A stretch of DNA of 64,000 bases, taken from positions 1,364,001 to 1,428,000 of the forward strand of contig NZ_CP035913.1 of assembly GCF_004209755.1 (NCBI RefSeq), written 5' to 3'. Origin of the DNA: Pseudoduganella lutea (GTDB taxonomy: Bacteria; Pseudomonadota; Gammaproteobacteria; Burkholderiales; Burkholderiaceae_D). A program made the translations under genes and the position numbers. Shown piece by piece: positions 19,852 through 29,254 of this stretch. Each line of letters starts with the position of its first letter. Position 1 is the stretch's first letter. Below the pieces are notes generated by a model. The model made no database searches. It was not told the DNA's origin and saw only the letters and a list, made by a program, of their open reading frames with translations.

Positions 19852-19876
19852 GTTTACGTTTACGTAAGCGTCAATT
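19852..19876 (-). promoter_or_regulatory. LiuR-like (MerR-family) operator/promoter of the SDR gene
   Basis: On the minus strand this reads TTGACGCTTACGTAAACG followed by TAAACC. It contains overlapping palindromic TTACGTAAACGTAA sequence and a TTGACG that can serve as a -35 hexamer. LiuR, the MerR-type regulator of branched-chain amino acid catabolism in proteobacteria, is known to bind TTTACGT-rich palindromes of this kind. The match to LiuR is from memory of the motif, so it is an inference. It lies 13-37 bases upstream of the start codon. Confidence 0.5.
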
Positions 19877-19893
19877 GGAGCATTGTAGCGGAA

Positions 19894-20496
19894 TCACATG
19901 CAGCGGACAAAGCCTCCCGTGGTCGTGCAATGCCGGCCCGCCGGGCCGCGGGTCACGCCGGTGCCGCCGCCCTGGAATGTGTTGCCCGCGGCGTCGCGGC
20001 AGGTGCTGCCCACGCAGGTCGTGGGCGAAGGCCGCGTCGGCGTGGGGGCGGCATACGTGCCCGGCGGCGGACTCGCATACGGGGAACGGGGAGCAGGATT
20101 GACAGCGGGTGGCACCGGGGCGACGGGCGCCGCCGGATACGGCGCACGCGGCTCGAGCGTGGCCGATGGCAGCACGGGCCGGGTGTCGGGCGTCACTTCG
20201 GGCGTGGTGTCGGGAATGCCGATGTGCGTGCCGCGGTAGTCCTGTTGCGGAACCGGTCGCCGCGGCATGGGGCGCTGCGCGGGTGCCGTGCGGCATGGCT
20301 CGATTTCCAGGCTGCGGCCATCCGCGCCGAGCCGGCAGACGGGCAGCTTCGCGTAAGCTTCGCGGTCGGCGGTGGCGTCTTGCCGTGCCAGCGCAAGCGC
20401 CGGCAACAGCGAGGCCATGAAGGTAGCGAGAGCGGTGGCGAGAACGATGGAACGGCACGGCGGCATGATGGAATCCGGGCAAGGCGGCGCATTCAT
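19894..20496 (-). CDS. Proline-rich exported protein of unknown function
   Basis: About 200 residues (190 if the second Met at 20466 is used). After a basic start comes a hydrophobic signal segment (IVLATALATFMASLLPALALA). The mature part has a Cys-containing stretch (LPVCRLGADGRSLEIEPC), then a long Pro/Ala/Thr-rich linker, and a Cys-rich end with CVGSTCRDAAGNTFQGGG and CTTTGGFVRCM. The four C-terminal cysteines suggest disulfides in the periplasm or at the surface. No family recognised. It lies between the SDR and the pyrophosphatase on the same strand, without clear coupling. The start is uncertain because neither Met has a good ribosome-binding site. Confidence 0.6.
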   Translation of the reverse strand: MNAPPCPDSIMPPCRSIVLATALATFMASLLPALALARQDATADREAYAKLPVCRLGADGRSLEIEPCRTAPAQRPMPRRPVPQQDYRGTHIGIPDTTPEVTPDTRPVLPSATLEPRAPYPAAPVAPVPPAVNPAPRSPYASPPPGTYAAPTPTRPSPTTCVGSTCRDAAGNTFQGGGTGVTRGPAGRHCTTTGGFVRCM

Positions 20497-20561
20497 GATA
20501 CGCCGCCCTGCCGGGGAGCCGCCGCACGGCACGGATGGCGCCGGCCGATGCCGGCGCCGGC

Positions 20562-22715
20562 TCAGCGTTCCGCGGCCGGTGCCGCCGGCAATGCCTGGGG
20601 CACCCCGGTGGCCACGTGGGTCTGCACCTTGGCCCGGGCGTGCACCGGTTCCTGCGTCACGGCCAGCCAGCCCGTCGCCGGCAGCAGCGGCACCAGCAGC
20701 AGCGCGACGATGTTGATGATCTTGATGAGCGGATTGACGGCCGGGCCGGCCGTGTCCTTGTACGGGTCGCCCACGGTGTCGCCGGTCACGGCCGCCTTGT
20801 GCGCCTCGGAGCCCTTGCCGCCGAAGTTGCCATCCTCGATATACTTCTTGGCGTTGTCCCACGCGCCACCGCCGGTCGTCATCGAGATTGCCACGAACAG
20901 GCCGGTGATGATGGTACCCATCAGCATGCCACCCAGGGCGGCGGGCCCCAGCAGCATGCCCACGAGGATCGGCACGACCACCGGCAGCAGCGATGGCACG
21001 ATCATCTCGCGGATCGCCGATGCCGTCAGCATGTCCACTGCCTTGTCGTATTCGGGCTTGCCGGTACCGTCCATGATGCCCTTGATCTCGCGGAACTGGC
21101 GCCGTACCTCGATGACCACCGCGCCCGCCGAGCGCCCCACCGCTTCCATCGCCATCGCGCCGAACAGGTAGGGAATCAGGCCGCCGATGAACAGCCCCAC
21201 GATCACCATCGGGTTCGACAGGTCGAACGCGATATCGATGCCACGCGACTCCAGCGCATGCGTGTAGTCGGCGAACAGCACCAGCGCGGCGAGGCCCGCC
21301 GAACCGATCGCATACCCTTTCGTGACGGCCTTGGTGGTGTTGCCGACCGCATCGAGCGGGTCGGTGATCGCCCGCACCGATTCCGGCATGCCGGCCATCT
21401 CGGCGATGCCGCCGGCATTGTCCGTGACCGGTCCGTAGGCGTCGAGCGCGACGACGATGCCGGCCATCGACAGCATCGCCGTGGCGGCGATCGCGATGCC
21501 GTACAGGCCGGCCAGCTCGAACGACACGAGGATCGCCACGCACACCGCCAGCACCGGATACGCGGTCGATTTCATCGACACACCCAGGCCCGCGATGATG
21601 TTGGTGCCGTGGCCGGTCGTCGACGCTTCGGCGATGTGGCGCACCGGCTTGAAGTCGGTACCCGTATAGTACTCGGTGATGTACACCATCAGCCCGGTGA
21701 GCACGATGCCCACCACGGTCGCGCCCATCATCTGCCAGCGCATGTCGTAGCTGTCCCACACCAGCCAGGTCACGACGGCAAAGCCGACCAGCGACAGGAT
21801 CGCCGACCACCACAGCCCCGTGTACAGCGCCGACATGATCTTCTTGCCCGGCTTGGCCTTGACGAACAGGCAGCCGACGATCGATGCCAGGATCGACACG
21901 CCGCCCAGCAGCAGCGGGTACAGGATCGCCTCGCGCGGCGCATCCGCGATCATCAGTGCGCCCAGCAGCATCGTTGCGATCAGCGTCACCACATAGGTCT
22001 CGAACAGGTCCGCCGCCATGCCGGCGCAGTCGCCCACGTTGTCGCCCACGTTGTCGGCGATCACGGCGGGATTGCGCGGGTCATCCTCGGGAATGCCCGC
22101 TTCCACCTTGCCGACCAGGTCCGCACCGACGTCGGCCCCCTTGGTGAAGATGCCGCCGCCGAGCCGGGCGAAGATCGAGATCAGCGAGGCGCCGAACGCC
22201 AGCCCGATCAGCGGCTTGATCACATCGTGGTGGTTCAGATCGGGCGCCGGGTAGGCGGTGCTGGCAAAGGCGGTCAGCATCCAGTAGAACAGCGCCACGC
22301 CCAGCAGGCCCAGGCCCACGACCAGCAGCCCGGTGATCGCGCCGCTCTTGAAGGCCACGTCCAGCGCCTTGTCCAGGCTGATCGATGCTGCCTGCGCCGT
22401 GCGCACGTTGGCGCGCACCGACACGTTCATGCCAATGAAGCCGCAGGCGCCGGACAATACCGCGCCGATCAGGAAACCCAGCGCCGTCTGCACGCCGAGC
22501 AGCAGGAAGATGGCAACGAGGAGGATGACGCCGACGATGGCGATGGTGCGGTATTGCCGCGCGAGATAGGCACTGGCGCCCTGCTGGATCGCCGTGGCGA
22601 TTTCCTGCATGCGGGCATTGCCCGCATCCTGTGCCAGGATCCAGCTGCGCGAGTACAGACCGTAAATCACTGCGATGACGCCGCACGCCACCGCAAACCA
22701 CAGACCTGCTGCCAT
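20562..22715 (-). CDS. hppA: Membrane-bound proton-translocating pyrophosphatase
   Basis: A 717-residue integral membrane enzyme that couples pyrophosphate hydrolysis to proton export, with some sixteen hydrophobic helices. The pyrophosphate site is seen in [18 protein letters not shown] and [19 protein letters not shown], and later in [20 protein letters not shown]. The segment [18 protein letters not shown] has Lys where potassium-dependent enzymes have Ala, so this is the K+-independent class. ATG 22715 is chosen because AAGGGGGGAACTT precedes it; a longer frame adds 19 unconserved residues. It probably provides proton motive force under energy limitation and pulls biosynthetic reactions by removing pyrophosphate. 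Confidence 0.95.
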   Translation of the reverse strand: MAAGLWFAVACGVIAVIYGLYSRSWILAQDAGNARMQEIATAIQQGASAYLARQYRTIAIVGVILLVAIFLLLGVQTALGFLIGAVLSGACGFIGMNVSVRANVRTAQAASISLDKALDVAFKSGAITGLLVVGLGLLGVALFYWMLTAFASTAYPAPDLNHHDVIKPLIGLAFGASLISIFARLGGGIFTKGADVGADLVGKVEAGIPEDDPRNPAVIADNVGDNVGDCAGMAADLFETYVVTLIATMLLGALMIADAPREAILYPLLLGGVSILASIVGCLFVKAKPGKKIMSALYTGLWWSAILSLVGFAVVTWLVWDSYDMRWQMMGATVVGIVLTGLMVYITEYYTGTDFKPVRHIAEASTTGHGTNIIAGLGVSMKSTAYPVLAVCVAILVSFELAGLYGIAIAATAMLSMAGIVVALDAYGPVTDNAGGIAEMAGMPESVRAITDPLDAVGNTTKAVTKGYAIGSAGLAALVLFADYTHALESRGIDIAFDLSNPMVIVGLFIGGLIPYLFGAMAMEAVGRSAGAVVIEVRRQFREIKGIMDGTGKPEYDKAVDMLTASAIREMIVPSLLPVVVPILVGMLLGPAALGGMLMGTIITGLFVAISMTTGGGAWDNAKKYIEDGNFGGKGSEAHKAAVTGDTVGDPYKDTAGPAVNPLIKIINIVALLLVPLLPATGWLAVTQEPVHARAKVQTHVATGVPQALPAAPAAER

Positions 22716-22820
22716 AAGTTCCCCCCTTTGTGAACCAACGTTATCGAATTGGAGCAAATCGGACTTCATCACGCCGCATCAGCGGCAAGCGAAACGAAGG
22801 TAACGAAACAATGCAACGAA

Positions 22821-22866
22821 ACGATGCAGACATGACGATGCAGACAAGACGATGCAGACAAGACGA
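22821..22866. repeat. 14-bp tandem repeat between hppA and adk
   Basis: Three direct copies of ACGATGCAGACAAG (the first ending ATG) followed by a decayed fourth copy lie in the 240-base gap upstream of hppA. They are on the 5' side of hppA on the minus strand and may affect its leader. No coding frame is supported here. Confidence 0.8.
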
Positions 22867-22918
22867 AGTACATCAGACTGTCGTGGAAGCCTGTGCGGCT
22901 GCGGCCAAGGGGGCCGGC

Positions 22919-22945
22919 AAAAAAAAACGGACCGTTGCGGTCCGT
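22919..22945 (-). terminator. Rho-independent terminator of adk
   Basis: On the minus strand a seven-pair stem (ACGGACC / GGTCCGT) with a five-base loop is followed by nine T residues. It begins about eleven bases past the adk stop and separates adk from hppA. Confidence 0.85.
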
Positions 22946-22956
22946 TCGTTGTTTTC

Positions 22957-23678
<722 letters not shown>

Positions 23679-23736
23679 AAAACGCCGGCCCAACGCCACT
23701 TCGAGAGGCCGTTCGCCGCGCAAAAACGTCAAACGC

Positions 23737-24486
23737 TCAACCGAAGTGAGTGCGGACCCGCGCCAGGTCTTCCGGGGTGTCCACGCCGGGCGCCGGCGCC
23801 GCGTCGGTGACGTGCACGGCGATAGGATGGCCGTGCCACAGCACGCGCAACTGTTCGAGCGCTTCGATGGTCTCCAGCGGCGAGACTTCCAGCTGCGGAT
23901 ATGCCTGCAGGAAATCGTTGCGGTAGGCGTACAGGCCGATGTGGCGCAGCGGCGCGTAGCCATCGGGCAGACCCTCCTTTGACTGCGCGAACGCATCGCG
24001 TGCCCAGGGAATCGTGGCGCGGCTGAAGTACAGCGCGCGGCCGGCCTTGTCCAGCACCACCTTCACCACATTGGGATTGAAGGCATCGACCACGTCGTGC
24101 AGCGGATGCGCGCACGTGGCCATCGGCACGTTCGCGCCGATGCGCGTGGCGCAGGCGGCCAGCAGCGCCGGGTCGATCAGCGGCTCGTCGCCCTGCAGGT
24201 TGACGACCACGGCTGAAGGCGCCAGGCCGAGCGCGAGCGCCACCTCGGCGATGCGGTCGGTGCCGGAAGGATGGTCGGCGCGCGTCATCACCGCTTCGAT
24301 GCCGTGCGCCGCGCAGGCTTCCAGGATCGAGGGATGGTCGGTGGCCACGACGATGCGGCTGGCGCCGGACAGCGCGGCACGCTCGGCAACGCGCACGATC
24401 ATCGGCTTGCCGGCCAGGTCGGCCAGCGGCTTGTTCGGCAGCCGGGTCGAGGCCAGCCGCGCGGGAATGATGACGGTAAAACTCAC
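23737..24486 (-). CDS. kdsB: 3-deoxy-manno-octulosonate cytidylyltransferase (CMP-KDO synthetase)
   Basis: A 249-residue cytosolic enzyme activating KDO for lipopolysaccharide inner core synthesis. The N-terminal nucleotide-binding signature is [19 protein letters not shown]. Further motifs are [12 protein letters not shown] and [15 protein letters not shown], which holds the metal-binding Asp, and later [12 protein letters not shown] prefer GTG 24486, which gives the standard (M)SFTVIIPAR start. An ATG at 24525 would add 13 residues and overlap the Trm112 gene. It belongs to the exbB-exbD-lpxK-Trm112-kdsB envelope operon. Confidence 0.93.
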   Translation of the reverse strand: MSFTVIIPARLASTRLPNKPLADLAGKPMIVRVAERAALSGASRIVVATDHPSILEACAAHGIEAVMTRADHPSGTDRIAEVALALGLAPSAVVVNLQGDEPLIDPALLAACATRIGANVPMATCAHPLHDVVDAFNPNVVKVVLDKAGRALYFSRATIPWARDAFAQSKEGLPDGYAPLRHIGLYAYRNDFLQAYPQLEVSPLETIEALEQLRVLWHGHPIAVHVTDAAPAPGVDTPEDLARVRTHFG

Positions 24487-24514
24487 GGTTTCTCGCTTTT
24501 CAGTCCGCGCGCAC

Positions 24515-24691
24515 TCAGTCGACATGATCTTGCAGCGTGCGGGCCTCGTCGGCCCACATGATCGGGATGCCGTCGCGGACCGGATACGCCAGGCGGTCGC
24601 CGCGGCAGATCATTTCCTGGGCTTTCTTATCGTATTCCAGCGGCCCCTTGCAAACGGGGCAGACCAGGATGTCAAGCAAACGTGCGTCCAC
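24515..24691 (-). CDS. Trm112 family small zinc-ribbon-like protein (YcaR type)
   Basis: 58 residues, [17 protein letters not shown] at the start: a CPVC pair and a later single Cys ([17 protein letters not shown]) typical of bacterial YcaR/Trm112 proteins. The gene is nearly always found between lpxK and kdsB in proteobacteria, as here. Its function is uncertain; eukaryotic relatives activate methyltransferases. The start is GTG 24691 with GGAG eight bases upstream; an upstream TTG (24706) is possible. It overlaps the lpxK 3' end by 20 bases. Confidence 0.85.
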   Translation of the reverse strand: MDARLLDILVCPVCKGPLEYDKKAQEMICRGDRLAYPVRDGIPIMWADEARTLQDHVD

Positions 24692-25712
24692 GGCATTTCT
24701 CCACAATGTGTTCGACCAGCGCCACGTCGAGCTGCGCGCTGACCGGAACGACCCACAGCCGCGGATCGTTTCTCAGTTCTTCGATTTGTGCGCATTTTAC
24801 TGCATCCTTCTCCGTCATCAAGATCGCGTCGGCGTCGATGCGGGCGAAGGGCCGGTCGAGGAAATCGTGGTGGTCGGGCAGCGGCAGTTCCTCGAACGCC
24901 AGGCCGGCATCGGCCAGCATGCCGAAGAAGCGCCGCGGATTGCCGATGCCGGCAGCCGCGGCGAGGCGCCCGCGCGCCGCCATGCCGGACAGCGGCACGC
25001 GCTCGCGCCGGTCGGCCAGGCGCTCGGCACAGGCGCCGGCAAGGAGCATCTGGAATGGCGTGCCGCCCACGCTCGCGGCCAGCCGCGGCGTCAGCGTCGG
25101 CGCATTGACGACAGTGACGTCGCGCCGGCGCGAGGCCGGCTCGCGCAGCGGCCCGGCCGGCAGCGTCCAGCCATTGCCGACGCCACGCCCGTCGAACAGC
25201 ATGACTTCCACGTCGCGCTGCAAGGCATAGTGCTGCAAGCCGTCGTCGGTGATGATCACGTCCACTTCCGGGTGTGCGGCCAGCAGCGCCCTGCCCGCCG
25301 CGGCGCGGTCGCGGCAGACGAACACGGGGCACGCGGCCCGGGTGGCGATCAGCACCGGCTCGTCGCCCACCTGCGCCGGTGTCGACAGCGCGGTCACGGG
25401 GCGCGGCCCGGCGGAGTCAGGCCCGCCACCCTTGCCACCGAAGCCGCGCGAGATCACGCCCGGCCGCAAGCCTTTCGCACGCAACTGTTCGACCAGCCAG
25501 ATCGTCAGCGGCGTCTTGCCGGTGCCGCCGATGAAGATATTGCCGACCACGATCACCGGTACCGGCAAGCGGCTCGAGGCCAGCACGCCGGCACGGTACA
25601 GCAAGCCGCGCAGTCCCGTGAGGGCGCGGACCAGCAGCGACACGGGATACAGCGCGCACGCCAGCGGGCCGCGTCGCAGCCAGGCGCGGGTAAGGGTCGA
25701 TTCGAGGGTCAT
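24672..25712 (-). CDS. lpxK: Tetraacyldisaccharide 4'-kinase
   Basis: A 346-residue inner-membrane-associated kinase that phosphorylates the 4' position of the lipid A precursor. An N-terminal hydrophobic segment ([18 protein letters not shown]) anchors it. The Walker A loop is [14 protein letters not shown] and the partner loop is SRGFGGKGG. The conserved [12 protein letters not shown] segment follows, with the catalytic Asp pair. It is 52 bases downstream of exbD and overlaps the Trm112 gene, so co-expression is likely. Confidence 0.95.
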   Translation of the reverse strand: MTLESTLTRAWLRRGPLACALYPVSLLVRALTGLRGLLYRAGVLASSRLPVPVIVVGNIFIGGTGKTPLTIWLVEQLRAKGLRPGVISRGFGGKGGGPDSAGPRPVTALSTPAQVGDEPVLIATRAACPVFVCRDRAAAGRALLAAHPEVDVIITDDGLQHYALQRDVEVMLFDGRGVGNGWTLPAGPLREPASRRRDVTVVNAPTLTPRLAASVGGTPFQMLLAGACAERLADRRERVPLSGMAARGRLAAAAGIGNPRRFFGMLADAGLAFEELPLPDHHDFLDRPFARIDADAILMTEKDAVKCAQIEELRNDPRLWVVPVSAQLDVALVEHIVEKCRGRTFA

Positions 25713-25764
25713 CGGCTGCGTGCGGGCTCGCGGAACGGGCTTCGGAACCGGCTCTGGAACGGGG

Positions 25765-26187
25765 CTATTTCCCGCTCCCCGTCTGCGCCGCGAACGTCAG
25801 CTTGCCGAAACCGGCGATGCGCGCGGCTTCCATCACGTTCACCACCATCTGGTGCATCGCGAACTGGTCGGCATTGACCACCACCACCGGGTCGCTGCCC
25901 GGACTGGCCGCGGCCTTCAGCACCGAGGCCAGTCCCGCCACGTCGCGGAACGATACCGGCTCGCCATTGATCGTGTAGTTGCCCTTGGCATCGACGGTCA
26001 CATCGATCTGGTCCGGCTGGTCCACGGCCTTTTGCGCGTCCGCCGTCGGCAACGTGATCTGCAGTTCGGTGAACTTGCTATAGGTCGTCGATACCATCAG
26101 GAAGATCAGGATCACCAGCAGTACGTCGATGAACGGGATCAGGTTGATCTCCGGATCTTCGCGGCGCCGGCCCTTGCGAAAATTCAT
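25765..26187 (-). CDS. exbD: ExbD/TolR family biopolymer transport protein
   Basis: A 140-residue inner-membrane protein: short cytoplasmic N-terminus, one helix INLIPFIDVLLVILIFLMV that carries the essential protonatable Asp (FIDVLL), then a periplasmic domain. With ExbB it forms a proton-driven motor that energises TonB or a TolA-like partner. ATG 26187 is preceded by AGGAGGGCC; a longer frame to 26211 is not needed. It lies 55 bases after exbB. The absence of tonB nearby leaves open whether it serves TonB or lipid A transport, given its link to lpxK. Confidence 0.92.
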   Translation of the reverse strand: MNFRKGRRREDPEINLIPFIDVLLVILIFLMVSTTYSKFTELQITLPTADAQKAVDQPDQIDVTVDAKGNYTINGEPVSFRDVAGLASVLKAAASPGSDPVVVVNADQFAMHQMVVNVMEAARIAGFGKLTFAAQTGSGK

Positions 26188-26242
26188 GCGAGGCCCTCCT
26201 GCGCGCTCCAACGCGCGGTCATACGCGTGCTCATCTGCGTGC

Positions 26243-26848
26243 TCATTTACGTGAATCGTGGACGATGTCGACGAAGCGCACGGCCTGCTGCTCCATCTGG
26301 ATCACGTAGCTGTCCACCAGCGCGCGGAAGTGCCGGTAGAACACCAGCGTGGGCATGGCGATGGCCAGGCCGAAACCGGTGTTGTAGAGCGCCACGGAAA
26401 TCCCGTGGGCAAGCTGCGCCGGATTGGCGCCGGCCGGATTCTGCGAGCCGAAGATCTCGATCATGCCGACCACCGTGCCGAACAGGCCCATCAGGGGCGC
26501 CAGCGTGGCGATCGTGCCCAGCGTCGTCAGGAAGCGCTCCAGCGTGTGCGCCACGCCGTTGCCCGCCTCTTCGATCGATTCCTTCATGACCTCGCGCGGT
26601 GCGTTCACGTTGCGCAGCGCGGCCGACAGCACCACGCCCAGCGGCGAACTCGTTTCCAGCTTGCCGGTGATGTCCGGGGTGATGCTGCCGCTGCGGTAGA
26701 CGCGCACCACTTCATCGAGCAGGTTCGGTGGAACGATGCGGGCCCGGCGCAGCGTCATCAGGCGTTCGATGATCAGCGCGGTGGCAACGATGGAAGCGAT
26801 CAGCAGCAGCCAGATCGGCCAGCCGGCGGCTTGAAAGATGGCGAGCAA
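26243..26848 (-). CDS. exbB: MotA/TolQ/ExbB proton channel protein
   Basis: A 201-residue three-helix membrane protein. The first helix is near the N-terminus (WPIWLLLIASIVATALIIE). The second and third helices (LTTLGTIATLAPLMGLFGTVVGMI and LYNTGFGLAIAMPTLVFY) have the Gly/Pro/Thr-rich pattern of the proton path. The start is TTG 26848, six bases after AAGGAG; no ATG fits. It is the first gene of the minus-strand envelope operon and faces the 995-base repeat-bearing intergenic region, from which it must be transcribed. Confidence 0.92.
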   Translation of the reverse strand: MLAIFQAAGWPIWLLLIASIVATALIIERLMTLRRARIVPPNLLDEVVRVYRSGSITPDITGKLETSSPLGVVLSAALRNVNAPREVMKESIEEAGNGVAHTLERFLTTLGTIATLAPLMGLFGTVVGMIEIFGSQNPAGANPAQLAHGISVALYNTGFGLAIAMPTLVFYRHFRALVDSYVIQMEQQAVRFVDIVHDSRK

Positions 26849-26950
26849 AACATACTCCTTGTATTGGCACAGACATTAACGCAGACGCGCAATGTAGCGT
26901 GTTGCCGGGGCGGCGGCAAGTGCGGCCAGGCGCGTTGTCCCGGGCGGGCG

Positions 26951-27763
26951 TTCTGCACAGATTCTGTGGAGAAGATTGTGAGCAATGTCAATTCAAGAGC
27001 GCAACTCATTGAATGCAAAGGGAATTCGTCTAATGCACATTTTTTGGGCAGAGATCTGTGACCGCCGCCCTTTGTCATTCTCAACAGTTTCTGTGGACAA
27101 TATTGTTGGCAACGCCGGCGAGCAGCATGTAAGTCGTTGATATTGCTATCAATTCACATCTTGCGCAAAAAAATTGCAGCCGTGCTGGAAGCACCGGTAC
27201 AGCCGGCATGCCTTCTGCACAGTAACTGTTGATAAGATTGTTGGCAAGACTCGCTAATCACACCAAAGCCATTGATTTATAAGGATAAAATAAGACTGCA
27301 CAATAATTGCGCAAACATGGCCGCGCAGCGTGCAAGGCTGCCTCCGGAGTGCCTGCCCTGCTTTCTGCACAAAATCTGTGGACAATATTGTGCGCAAGGC
27401 CCGCAAGCGGCATGGAGACTATTGATTTATAAGGATAAACCTTCAACGCTCAAATAATAGGCAGTCGCTACCAACCCTGGCGGCATTCCCTTCGCAGGGT
27501 TGCATTGCGCGGCTTCTGCACAAGTTCTGTGGATAAAATTGTGGGGAAACATGAGCGACACCGGCCAAGTCCATGATTTGCAAAGAATTAGTTTTCCTGC
27601 GGAAATTTACAGCAATCATGTTTAAGAGTTGCAAGGTTCCCCACAATTTCTGTGGATATCTTTGTGTGTAAGAACGCTGCCCATCAGTGAAGTCTTTGAT
27701 TTGTAAGAATATTCTTACGCTGCCCACGAATGCGGCAAGTCTTTTTATCTTTATAAATCAGTA
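26951..27763 (+). repeat. Array of six DnaA-box-like dyads, each with an AT box at fixed spacing
   Basis: Each unit has two inverted nonamers separated by exactly five bases, consensus TTCTGCACA-N5-TGTGGATAA, then ATTGTG-GCAA. The dyads begin at 26951, 27078, 27213, 27363, 27514 and 27637, so the period is 123-151 bases. The right arms are TGTGGAGAA, TGTGGACAA, TGTTGATAA, TGTGGACAA, TGTGGATAA and TGTGGATAT. The fifth is a perfect DnaA box (TTATCCACA on the other strand), the others one mismatch away. An AT box (TTGATTTATAAGGATAAA in units 3 and 4) starts 45 bases after the right arm in units 2-6 and 44 bases in unit 1. A lone seventh arm (TGTGGACAG) is at 27827-27835. Confidence 0.85.
27703..27718. 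promoter_or_regulatory. 16-bp perfect palindrome
   Basis: GTAAGAATATTCTTAC is its own reverse complement. It starts inside the AT box of the sixth array unit, in the most AT-rich part of the intergenic region. It could be a protein-binding site or a helix-destabilised element. Confidence 0.6.
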
Positions 27764-27843
27764 GCTTGGAAAAACACCTTGCTGTTTTAGGCGAGATATG
27801 ACATAAGCATGACCGCTTGATGACTCTGTGGACAGTCTTTCCG

Positions 27844-29202
27844 ATGACGACCTTCGACCGCCCCGATTCTGACCCCGGCCAGAACGCCGTAATGACCGTG
27901 AGCGCGCTGAACCAGGCCGTGTCGCGCCTGCTGGAACGGTCGTTTCCCCTGACATGGATCGCTGGGGAAATCTCCAATTTCACGCGCGCCGCGTCCGGCC
28001 ACTGGTATTTCACTCTCAAGGATGATGCTGCCCAGGTGCGCGCCGTGATGTTCCGCGGCCGCGCCCAGTATGCGGGCTTCATGCCGCGCGAAGGCGACAA
28101 GGTCGAGGTGCGCGCCCTCGTCACGCTGTATGGGCCGCGCGGCGATTACCAGATCAACGTGGAAGCGATCCGCCGTGCCGGTGTCGGCGCGCTGTTCGAG
28201 GCGTTCATGCGGCTGAAGGAAAGGCTGTCCGCCGCCGGCCTGTTCGACGAGGAGCGCAAGCGCGCCATTCCCCTGTTCGCCCGCACGATCGGTATCGTCA
28301 CCAGCCCGCAGGCGGCGGCATTGCGCGACGTGCTGATTGCGCTGCGCCGCCGCGCGCCGCATGTGCGCGTGGTGCTCTACCCCACGCTGGTCCAGGGCCA
28401 GCTGGCCGCCGGGCAGATCGCGCAGGCGATCCGCACCGCGTCGGCACGCGCCGAGTGCGACGTGCTGCTCGTCTGCCGGGGCGGCGGCAGCATCGAGGAC
28501 CTGTGGTCCTTCAACGAGGAAGCCGTGGCATACGCGATCGCCGAGTGCAGCATGCCGGTGATTTCCGGCGTGGGCCACGAGACCGATTTCACGATCGCCG
28601 ATTTTGCCGCCGACCTGCGCGCGGCCACGCCGACCGCCGCCGCCGAGCTGGCCGCCACGCCGCGCGGCGACTGGCTGGCTTCGCTGCGCGCCGACGCGGG
28701 CGACCTGCGCCGCGCCATGCGCCGCACGCTCGATGACGCCGCCCAGGCACTCGACCTCCATGGGCGCCGGCTGCTGAGCCCCACCGCGCGCATCCGCCAG
28801 CAACGCCTGGAATTGCTGGCGCTTTCCACGGCGATGATGCACGCCAACCGCACGCCGCTGAACCAGGCGCGCCACGCGCTGGAACGCCTGGCCGGGCGGC
28901 TGGCCGCGCAGCGACCGGACACCCGCCCGGTGCGGGCCCACCTGGCCGCGCTGCAGCACCGCTGCGCCGTCAACATCGGTGCGCGCGTGCAGCGCGAGCG
29001 CGAAGCGCTGGGCGCGCTGGCCGCGCAGCTCGAACTGCTGAACCCGCAACGCACGCTGGAACGGGGCTACGCGATCATCACCGACAGCAAGGGGGCGATC
29101 CTGCGTTCCCCAAGCCAGCTGCAGCCGCGCCGGAAACTGACCGTGCGGCTGGCCGAGGGCAGTGCCGATGTCACCGTGTCGGGGGTACAGCCGGCGCTGT
29201 AA
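27844..29202 (+). CDS. xseA: Exodeoxyribonuclease VII large subunit
   Basis: A 452-residue cytosolic subunit of exonuclease VII, which degrades single-stranded DNA from both ends into oligonucleotides. Its N-terminal OB fold spans about residues 15-115 ([29 protein letters not shown]). The catalytic core follows with [32 protein letters not shown] and [14 protein letters not shown], then a long coiled coil and a short C-terminal segment with LERGYAII. Possible starts are 27817, 27844 and 27892; I choose 27844. The small subunit gene xseB is not in the window. Confidence 0.94.
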   Translation: MTTFDRPDSDPGQNAVMTVSALNQAVSRLLERSFPLTWIAGEISNFTRAASGHWYFTLKDDAAQVRAVMFRGRAQYAGFMPREGDKVEVRALVTLYGPRGDYQINVEAIRRAGVGALFEAFMRLKERLSAAGLFDEERKRAIPLFARTIGIVTSPQAAALRDVLIALRRRAPHVRVVLYPTLVQGQLAAGQIAQAIRTASARAECDVLLVCRGGGSIEDLWSFNEEAVAYAIAECSMPVISGVGHETDFTIADFAADLRAATPTAAAELAATPRGDWLASLRADAGDLRRAMRRTLDDAAQALDLHGRRLLSPTARIRQQRLELLALSTAMMHANRTPLNQARHALERLAGRLAAQRPDTRPVRAHLAALQHRCAVNIGARVQREREALGALAAQLELLNPQRTLERGYAIITDSKGAILRSPSQLQPRRKLTVRLAEGSADVTVSGVQPAL

Positions 29203-29254
29203 TGGTACTTTTTATATGTTAATCTTGCCCGTCGGTACACCCACGGGATAACAA

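Larger units (their letters stand above)
26849..27843. other. 995-base gene-free region between divergent exbB and xseA
   Basis: No frame here has coding character. The region is AT-richer than its surroundings, especially from 27560 to 27790, and holds the six-unit dyad array described in the next entry. It also holds a 16-bp perfect palindrome at 27703-27718 and an inverted copy of the AT box at 27743-27763. Transcription leaves it in both directions. Such length and structure are far more than two promoters need. Confidence 0.85.

Noticed and set aside
20535..22733. A 732-codon plus-strand open frame opposite hppA, and similar long frames at 9322-11772, 42564-45224, 54862-57450 and 59130-60983
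   Set aside because: High GC leaves antisense frames open. These have His/Arg/Gln-rich shadow composition, no recognised domains, and lie opposite well-identified genes.
26951..27763. Dyad array considered as a CRISPR array
   Set aside because: Units are 123-151 bases long with diverged repeats and partly conserved spacers; there is no uniform 28-37 base repeat and no cas gene.
26849..27843. Possible small protein or RNA genes in the array region
   Set aside because: Short open frames there have no ribosome-binding sites or conserved composition, and no clear promoter-terminator pair for an sRNA was seen.
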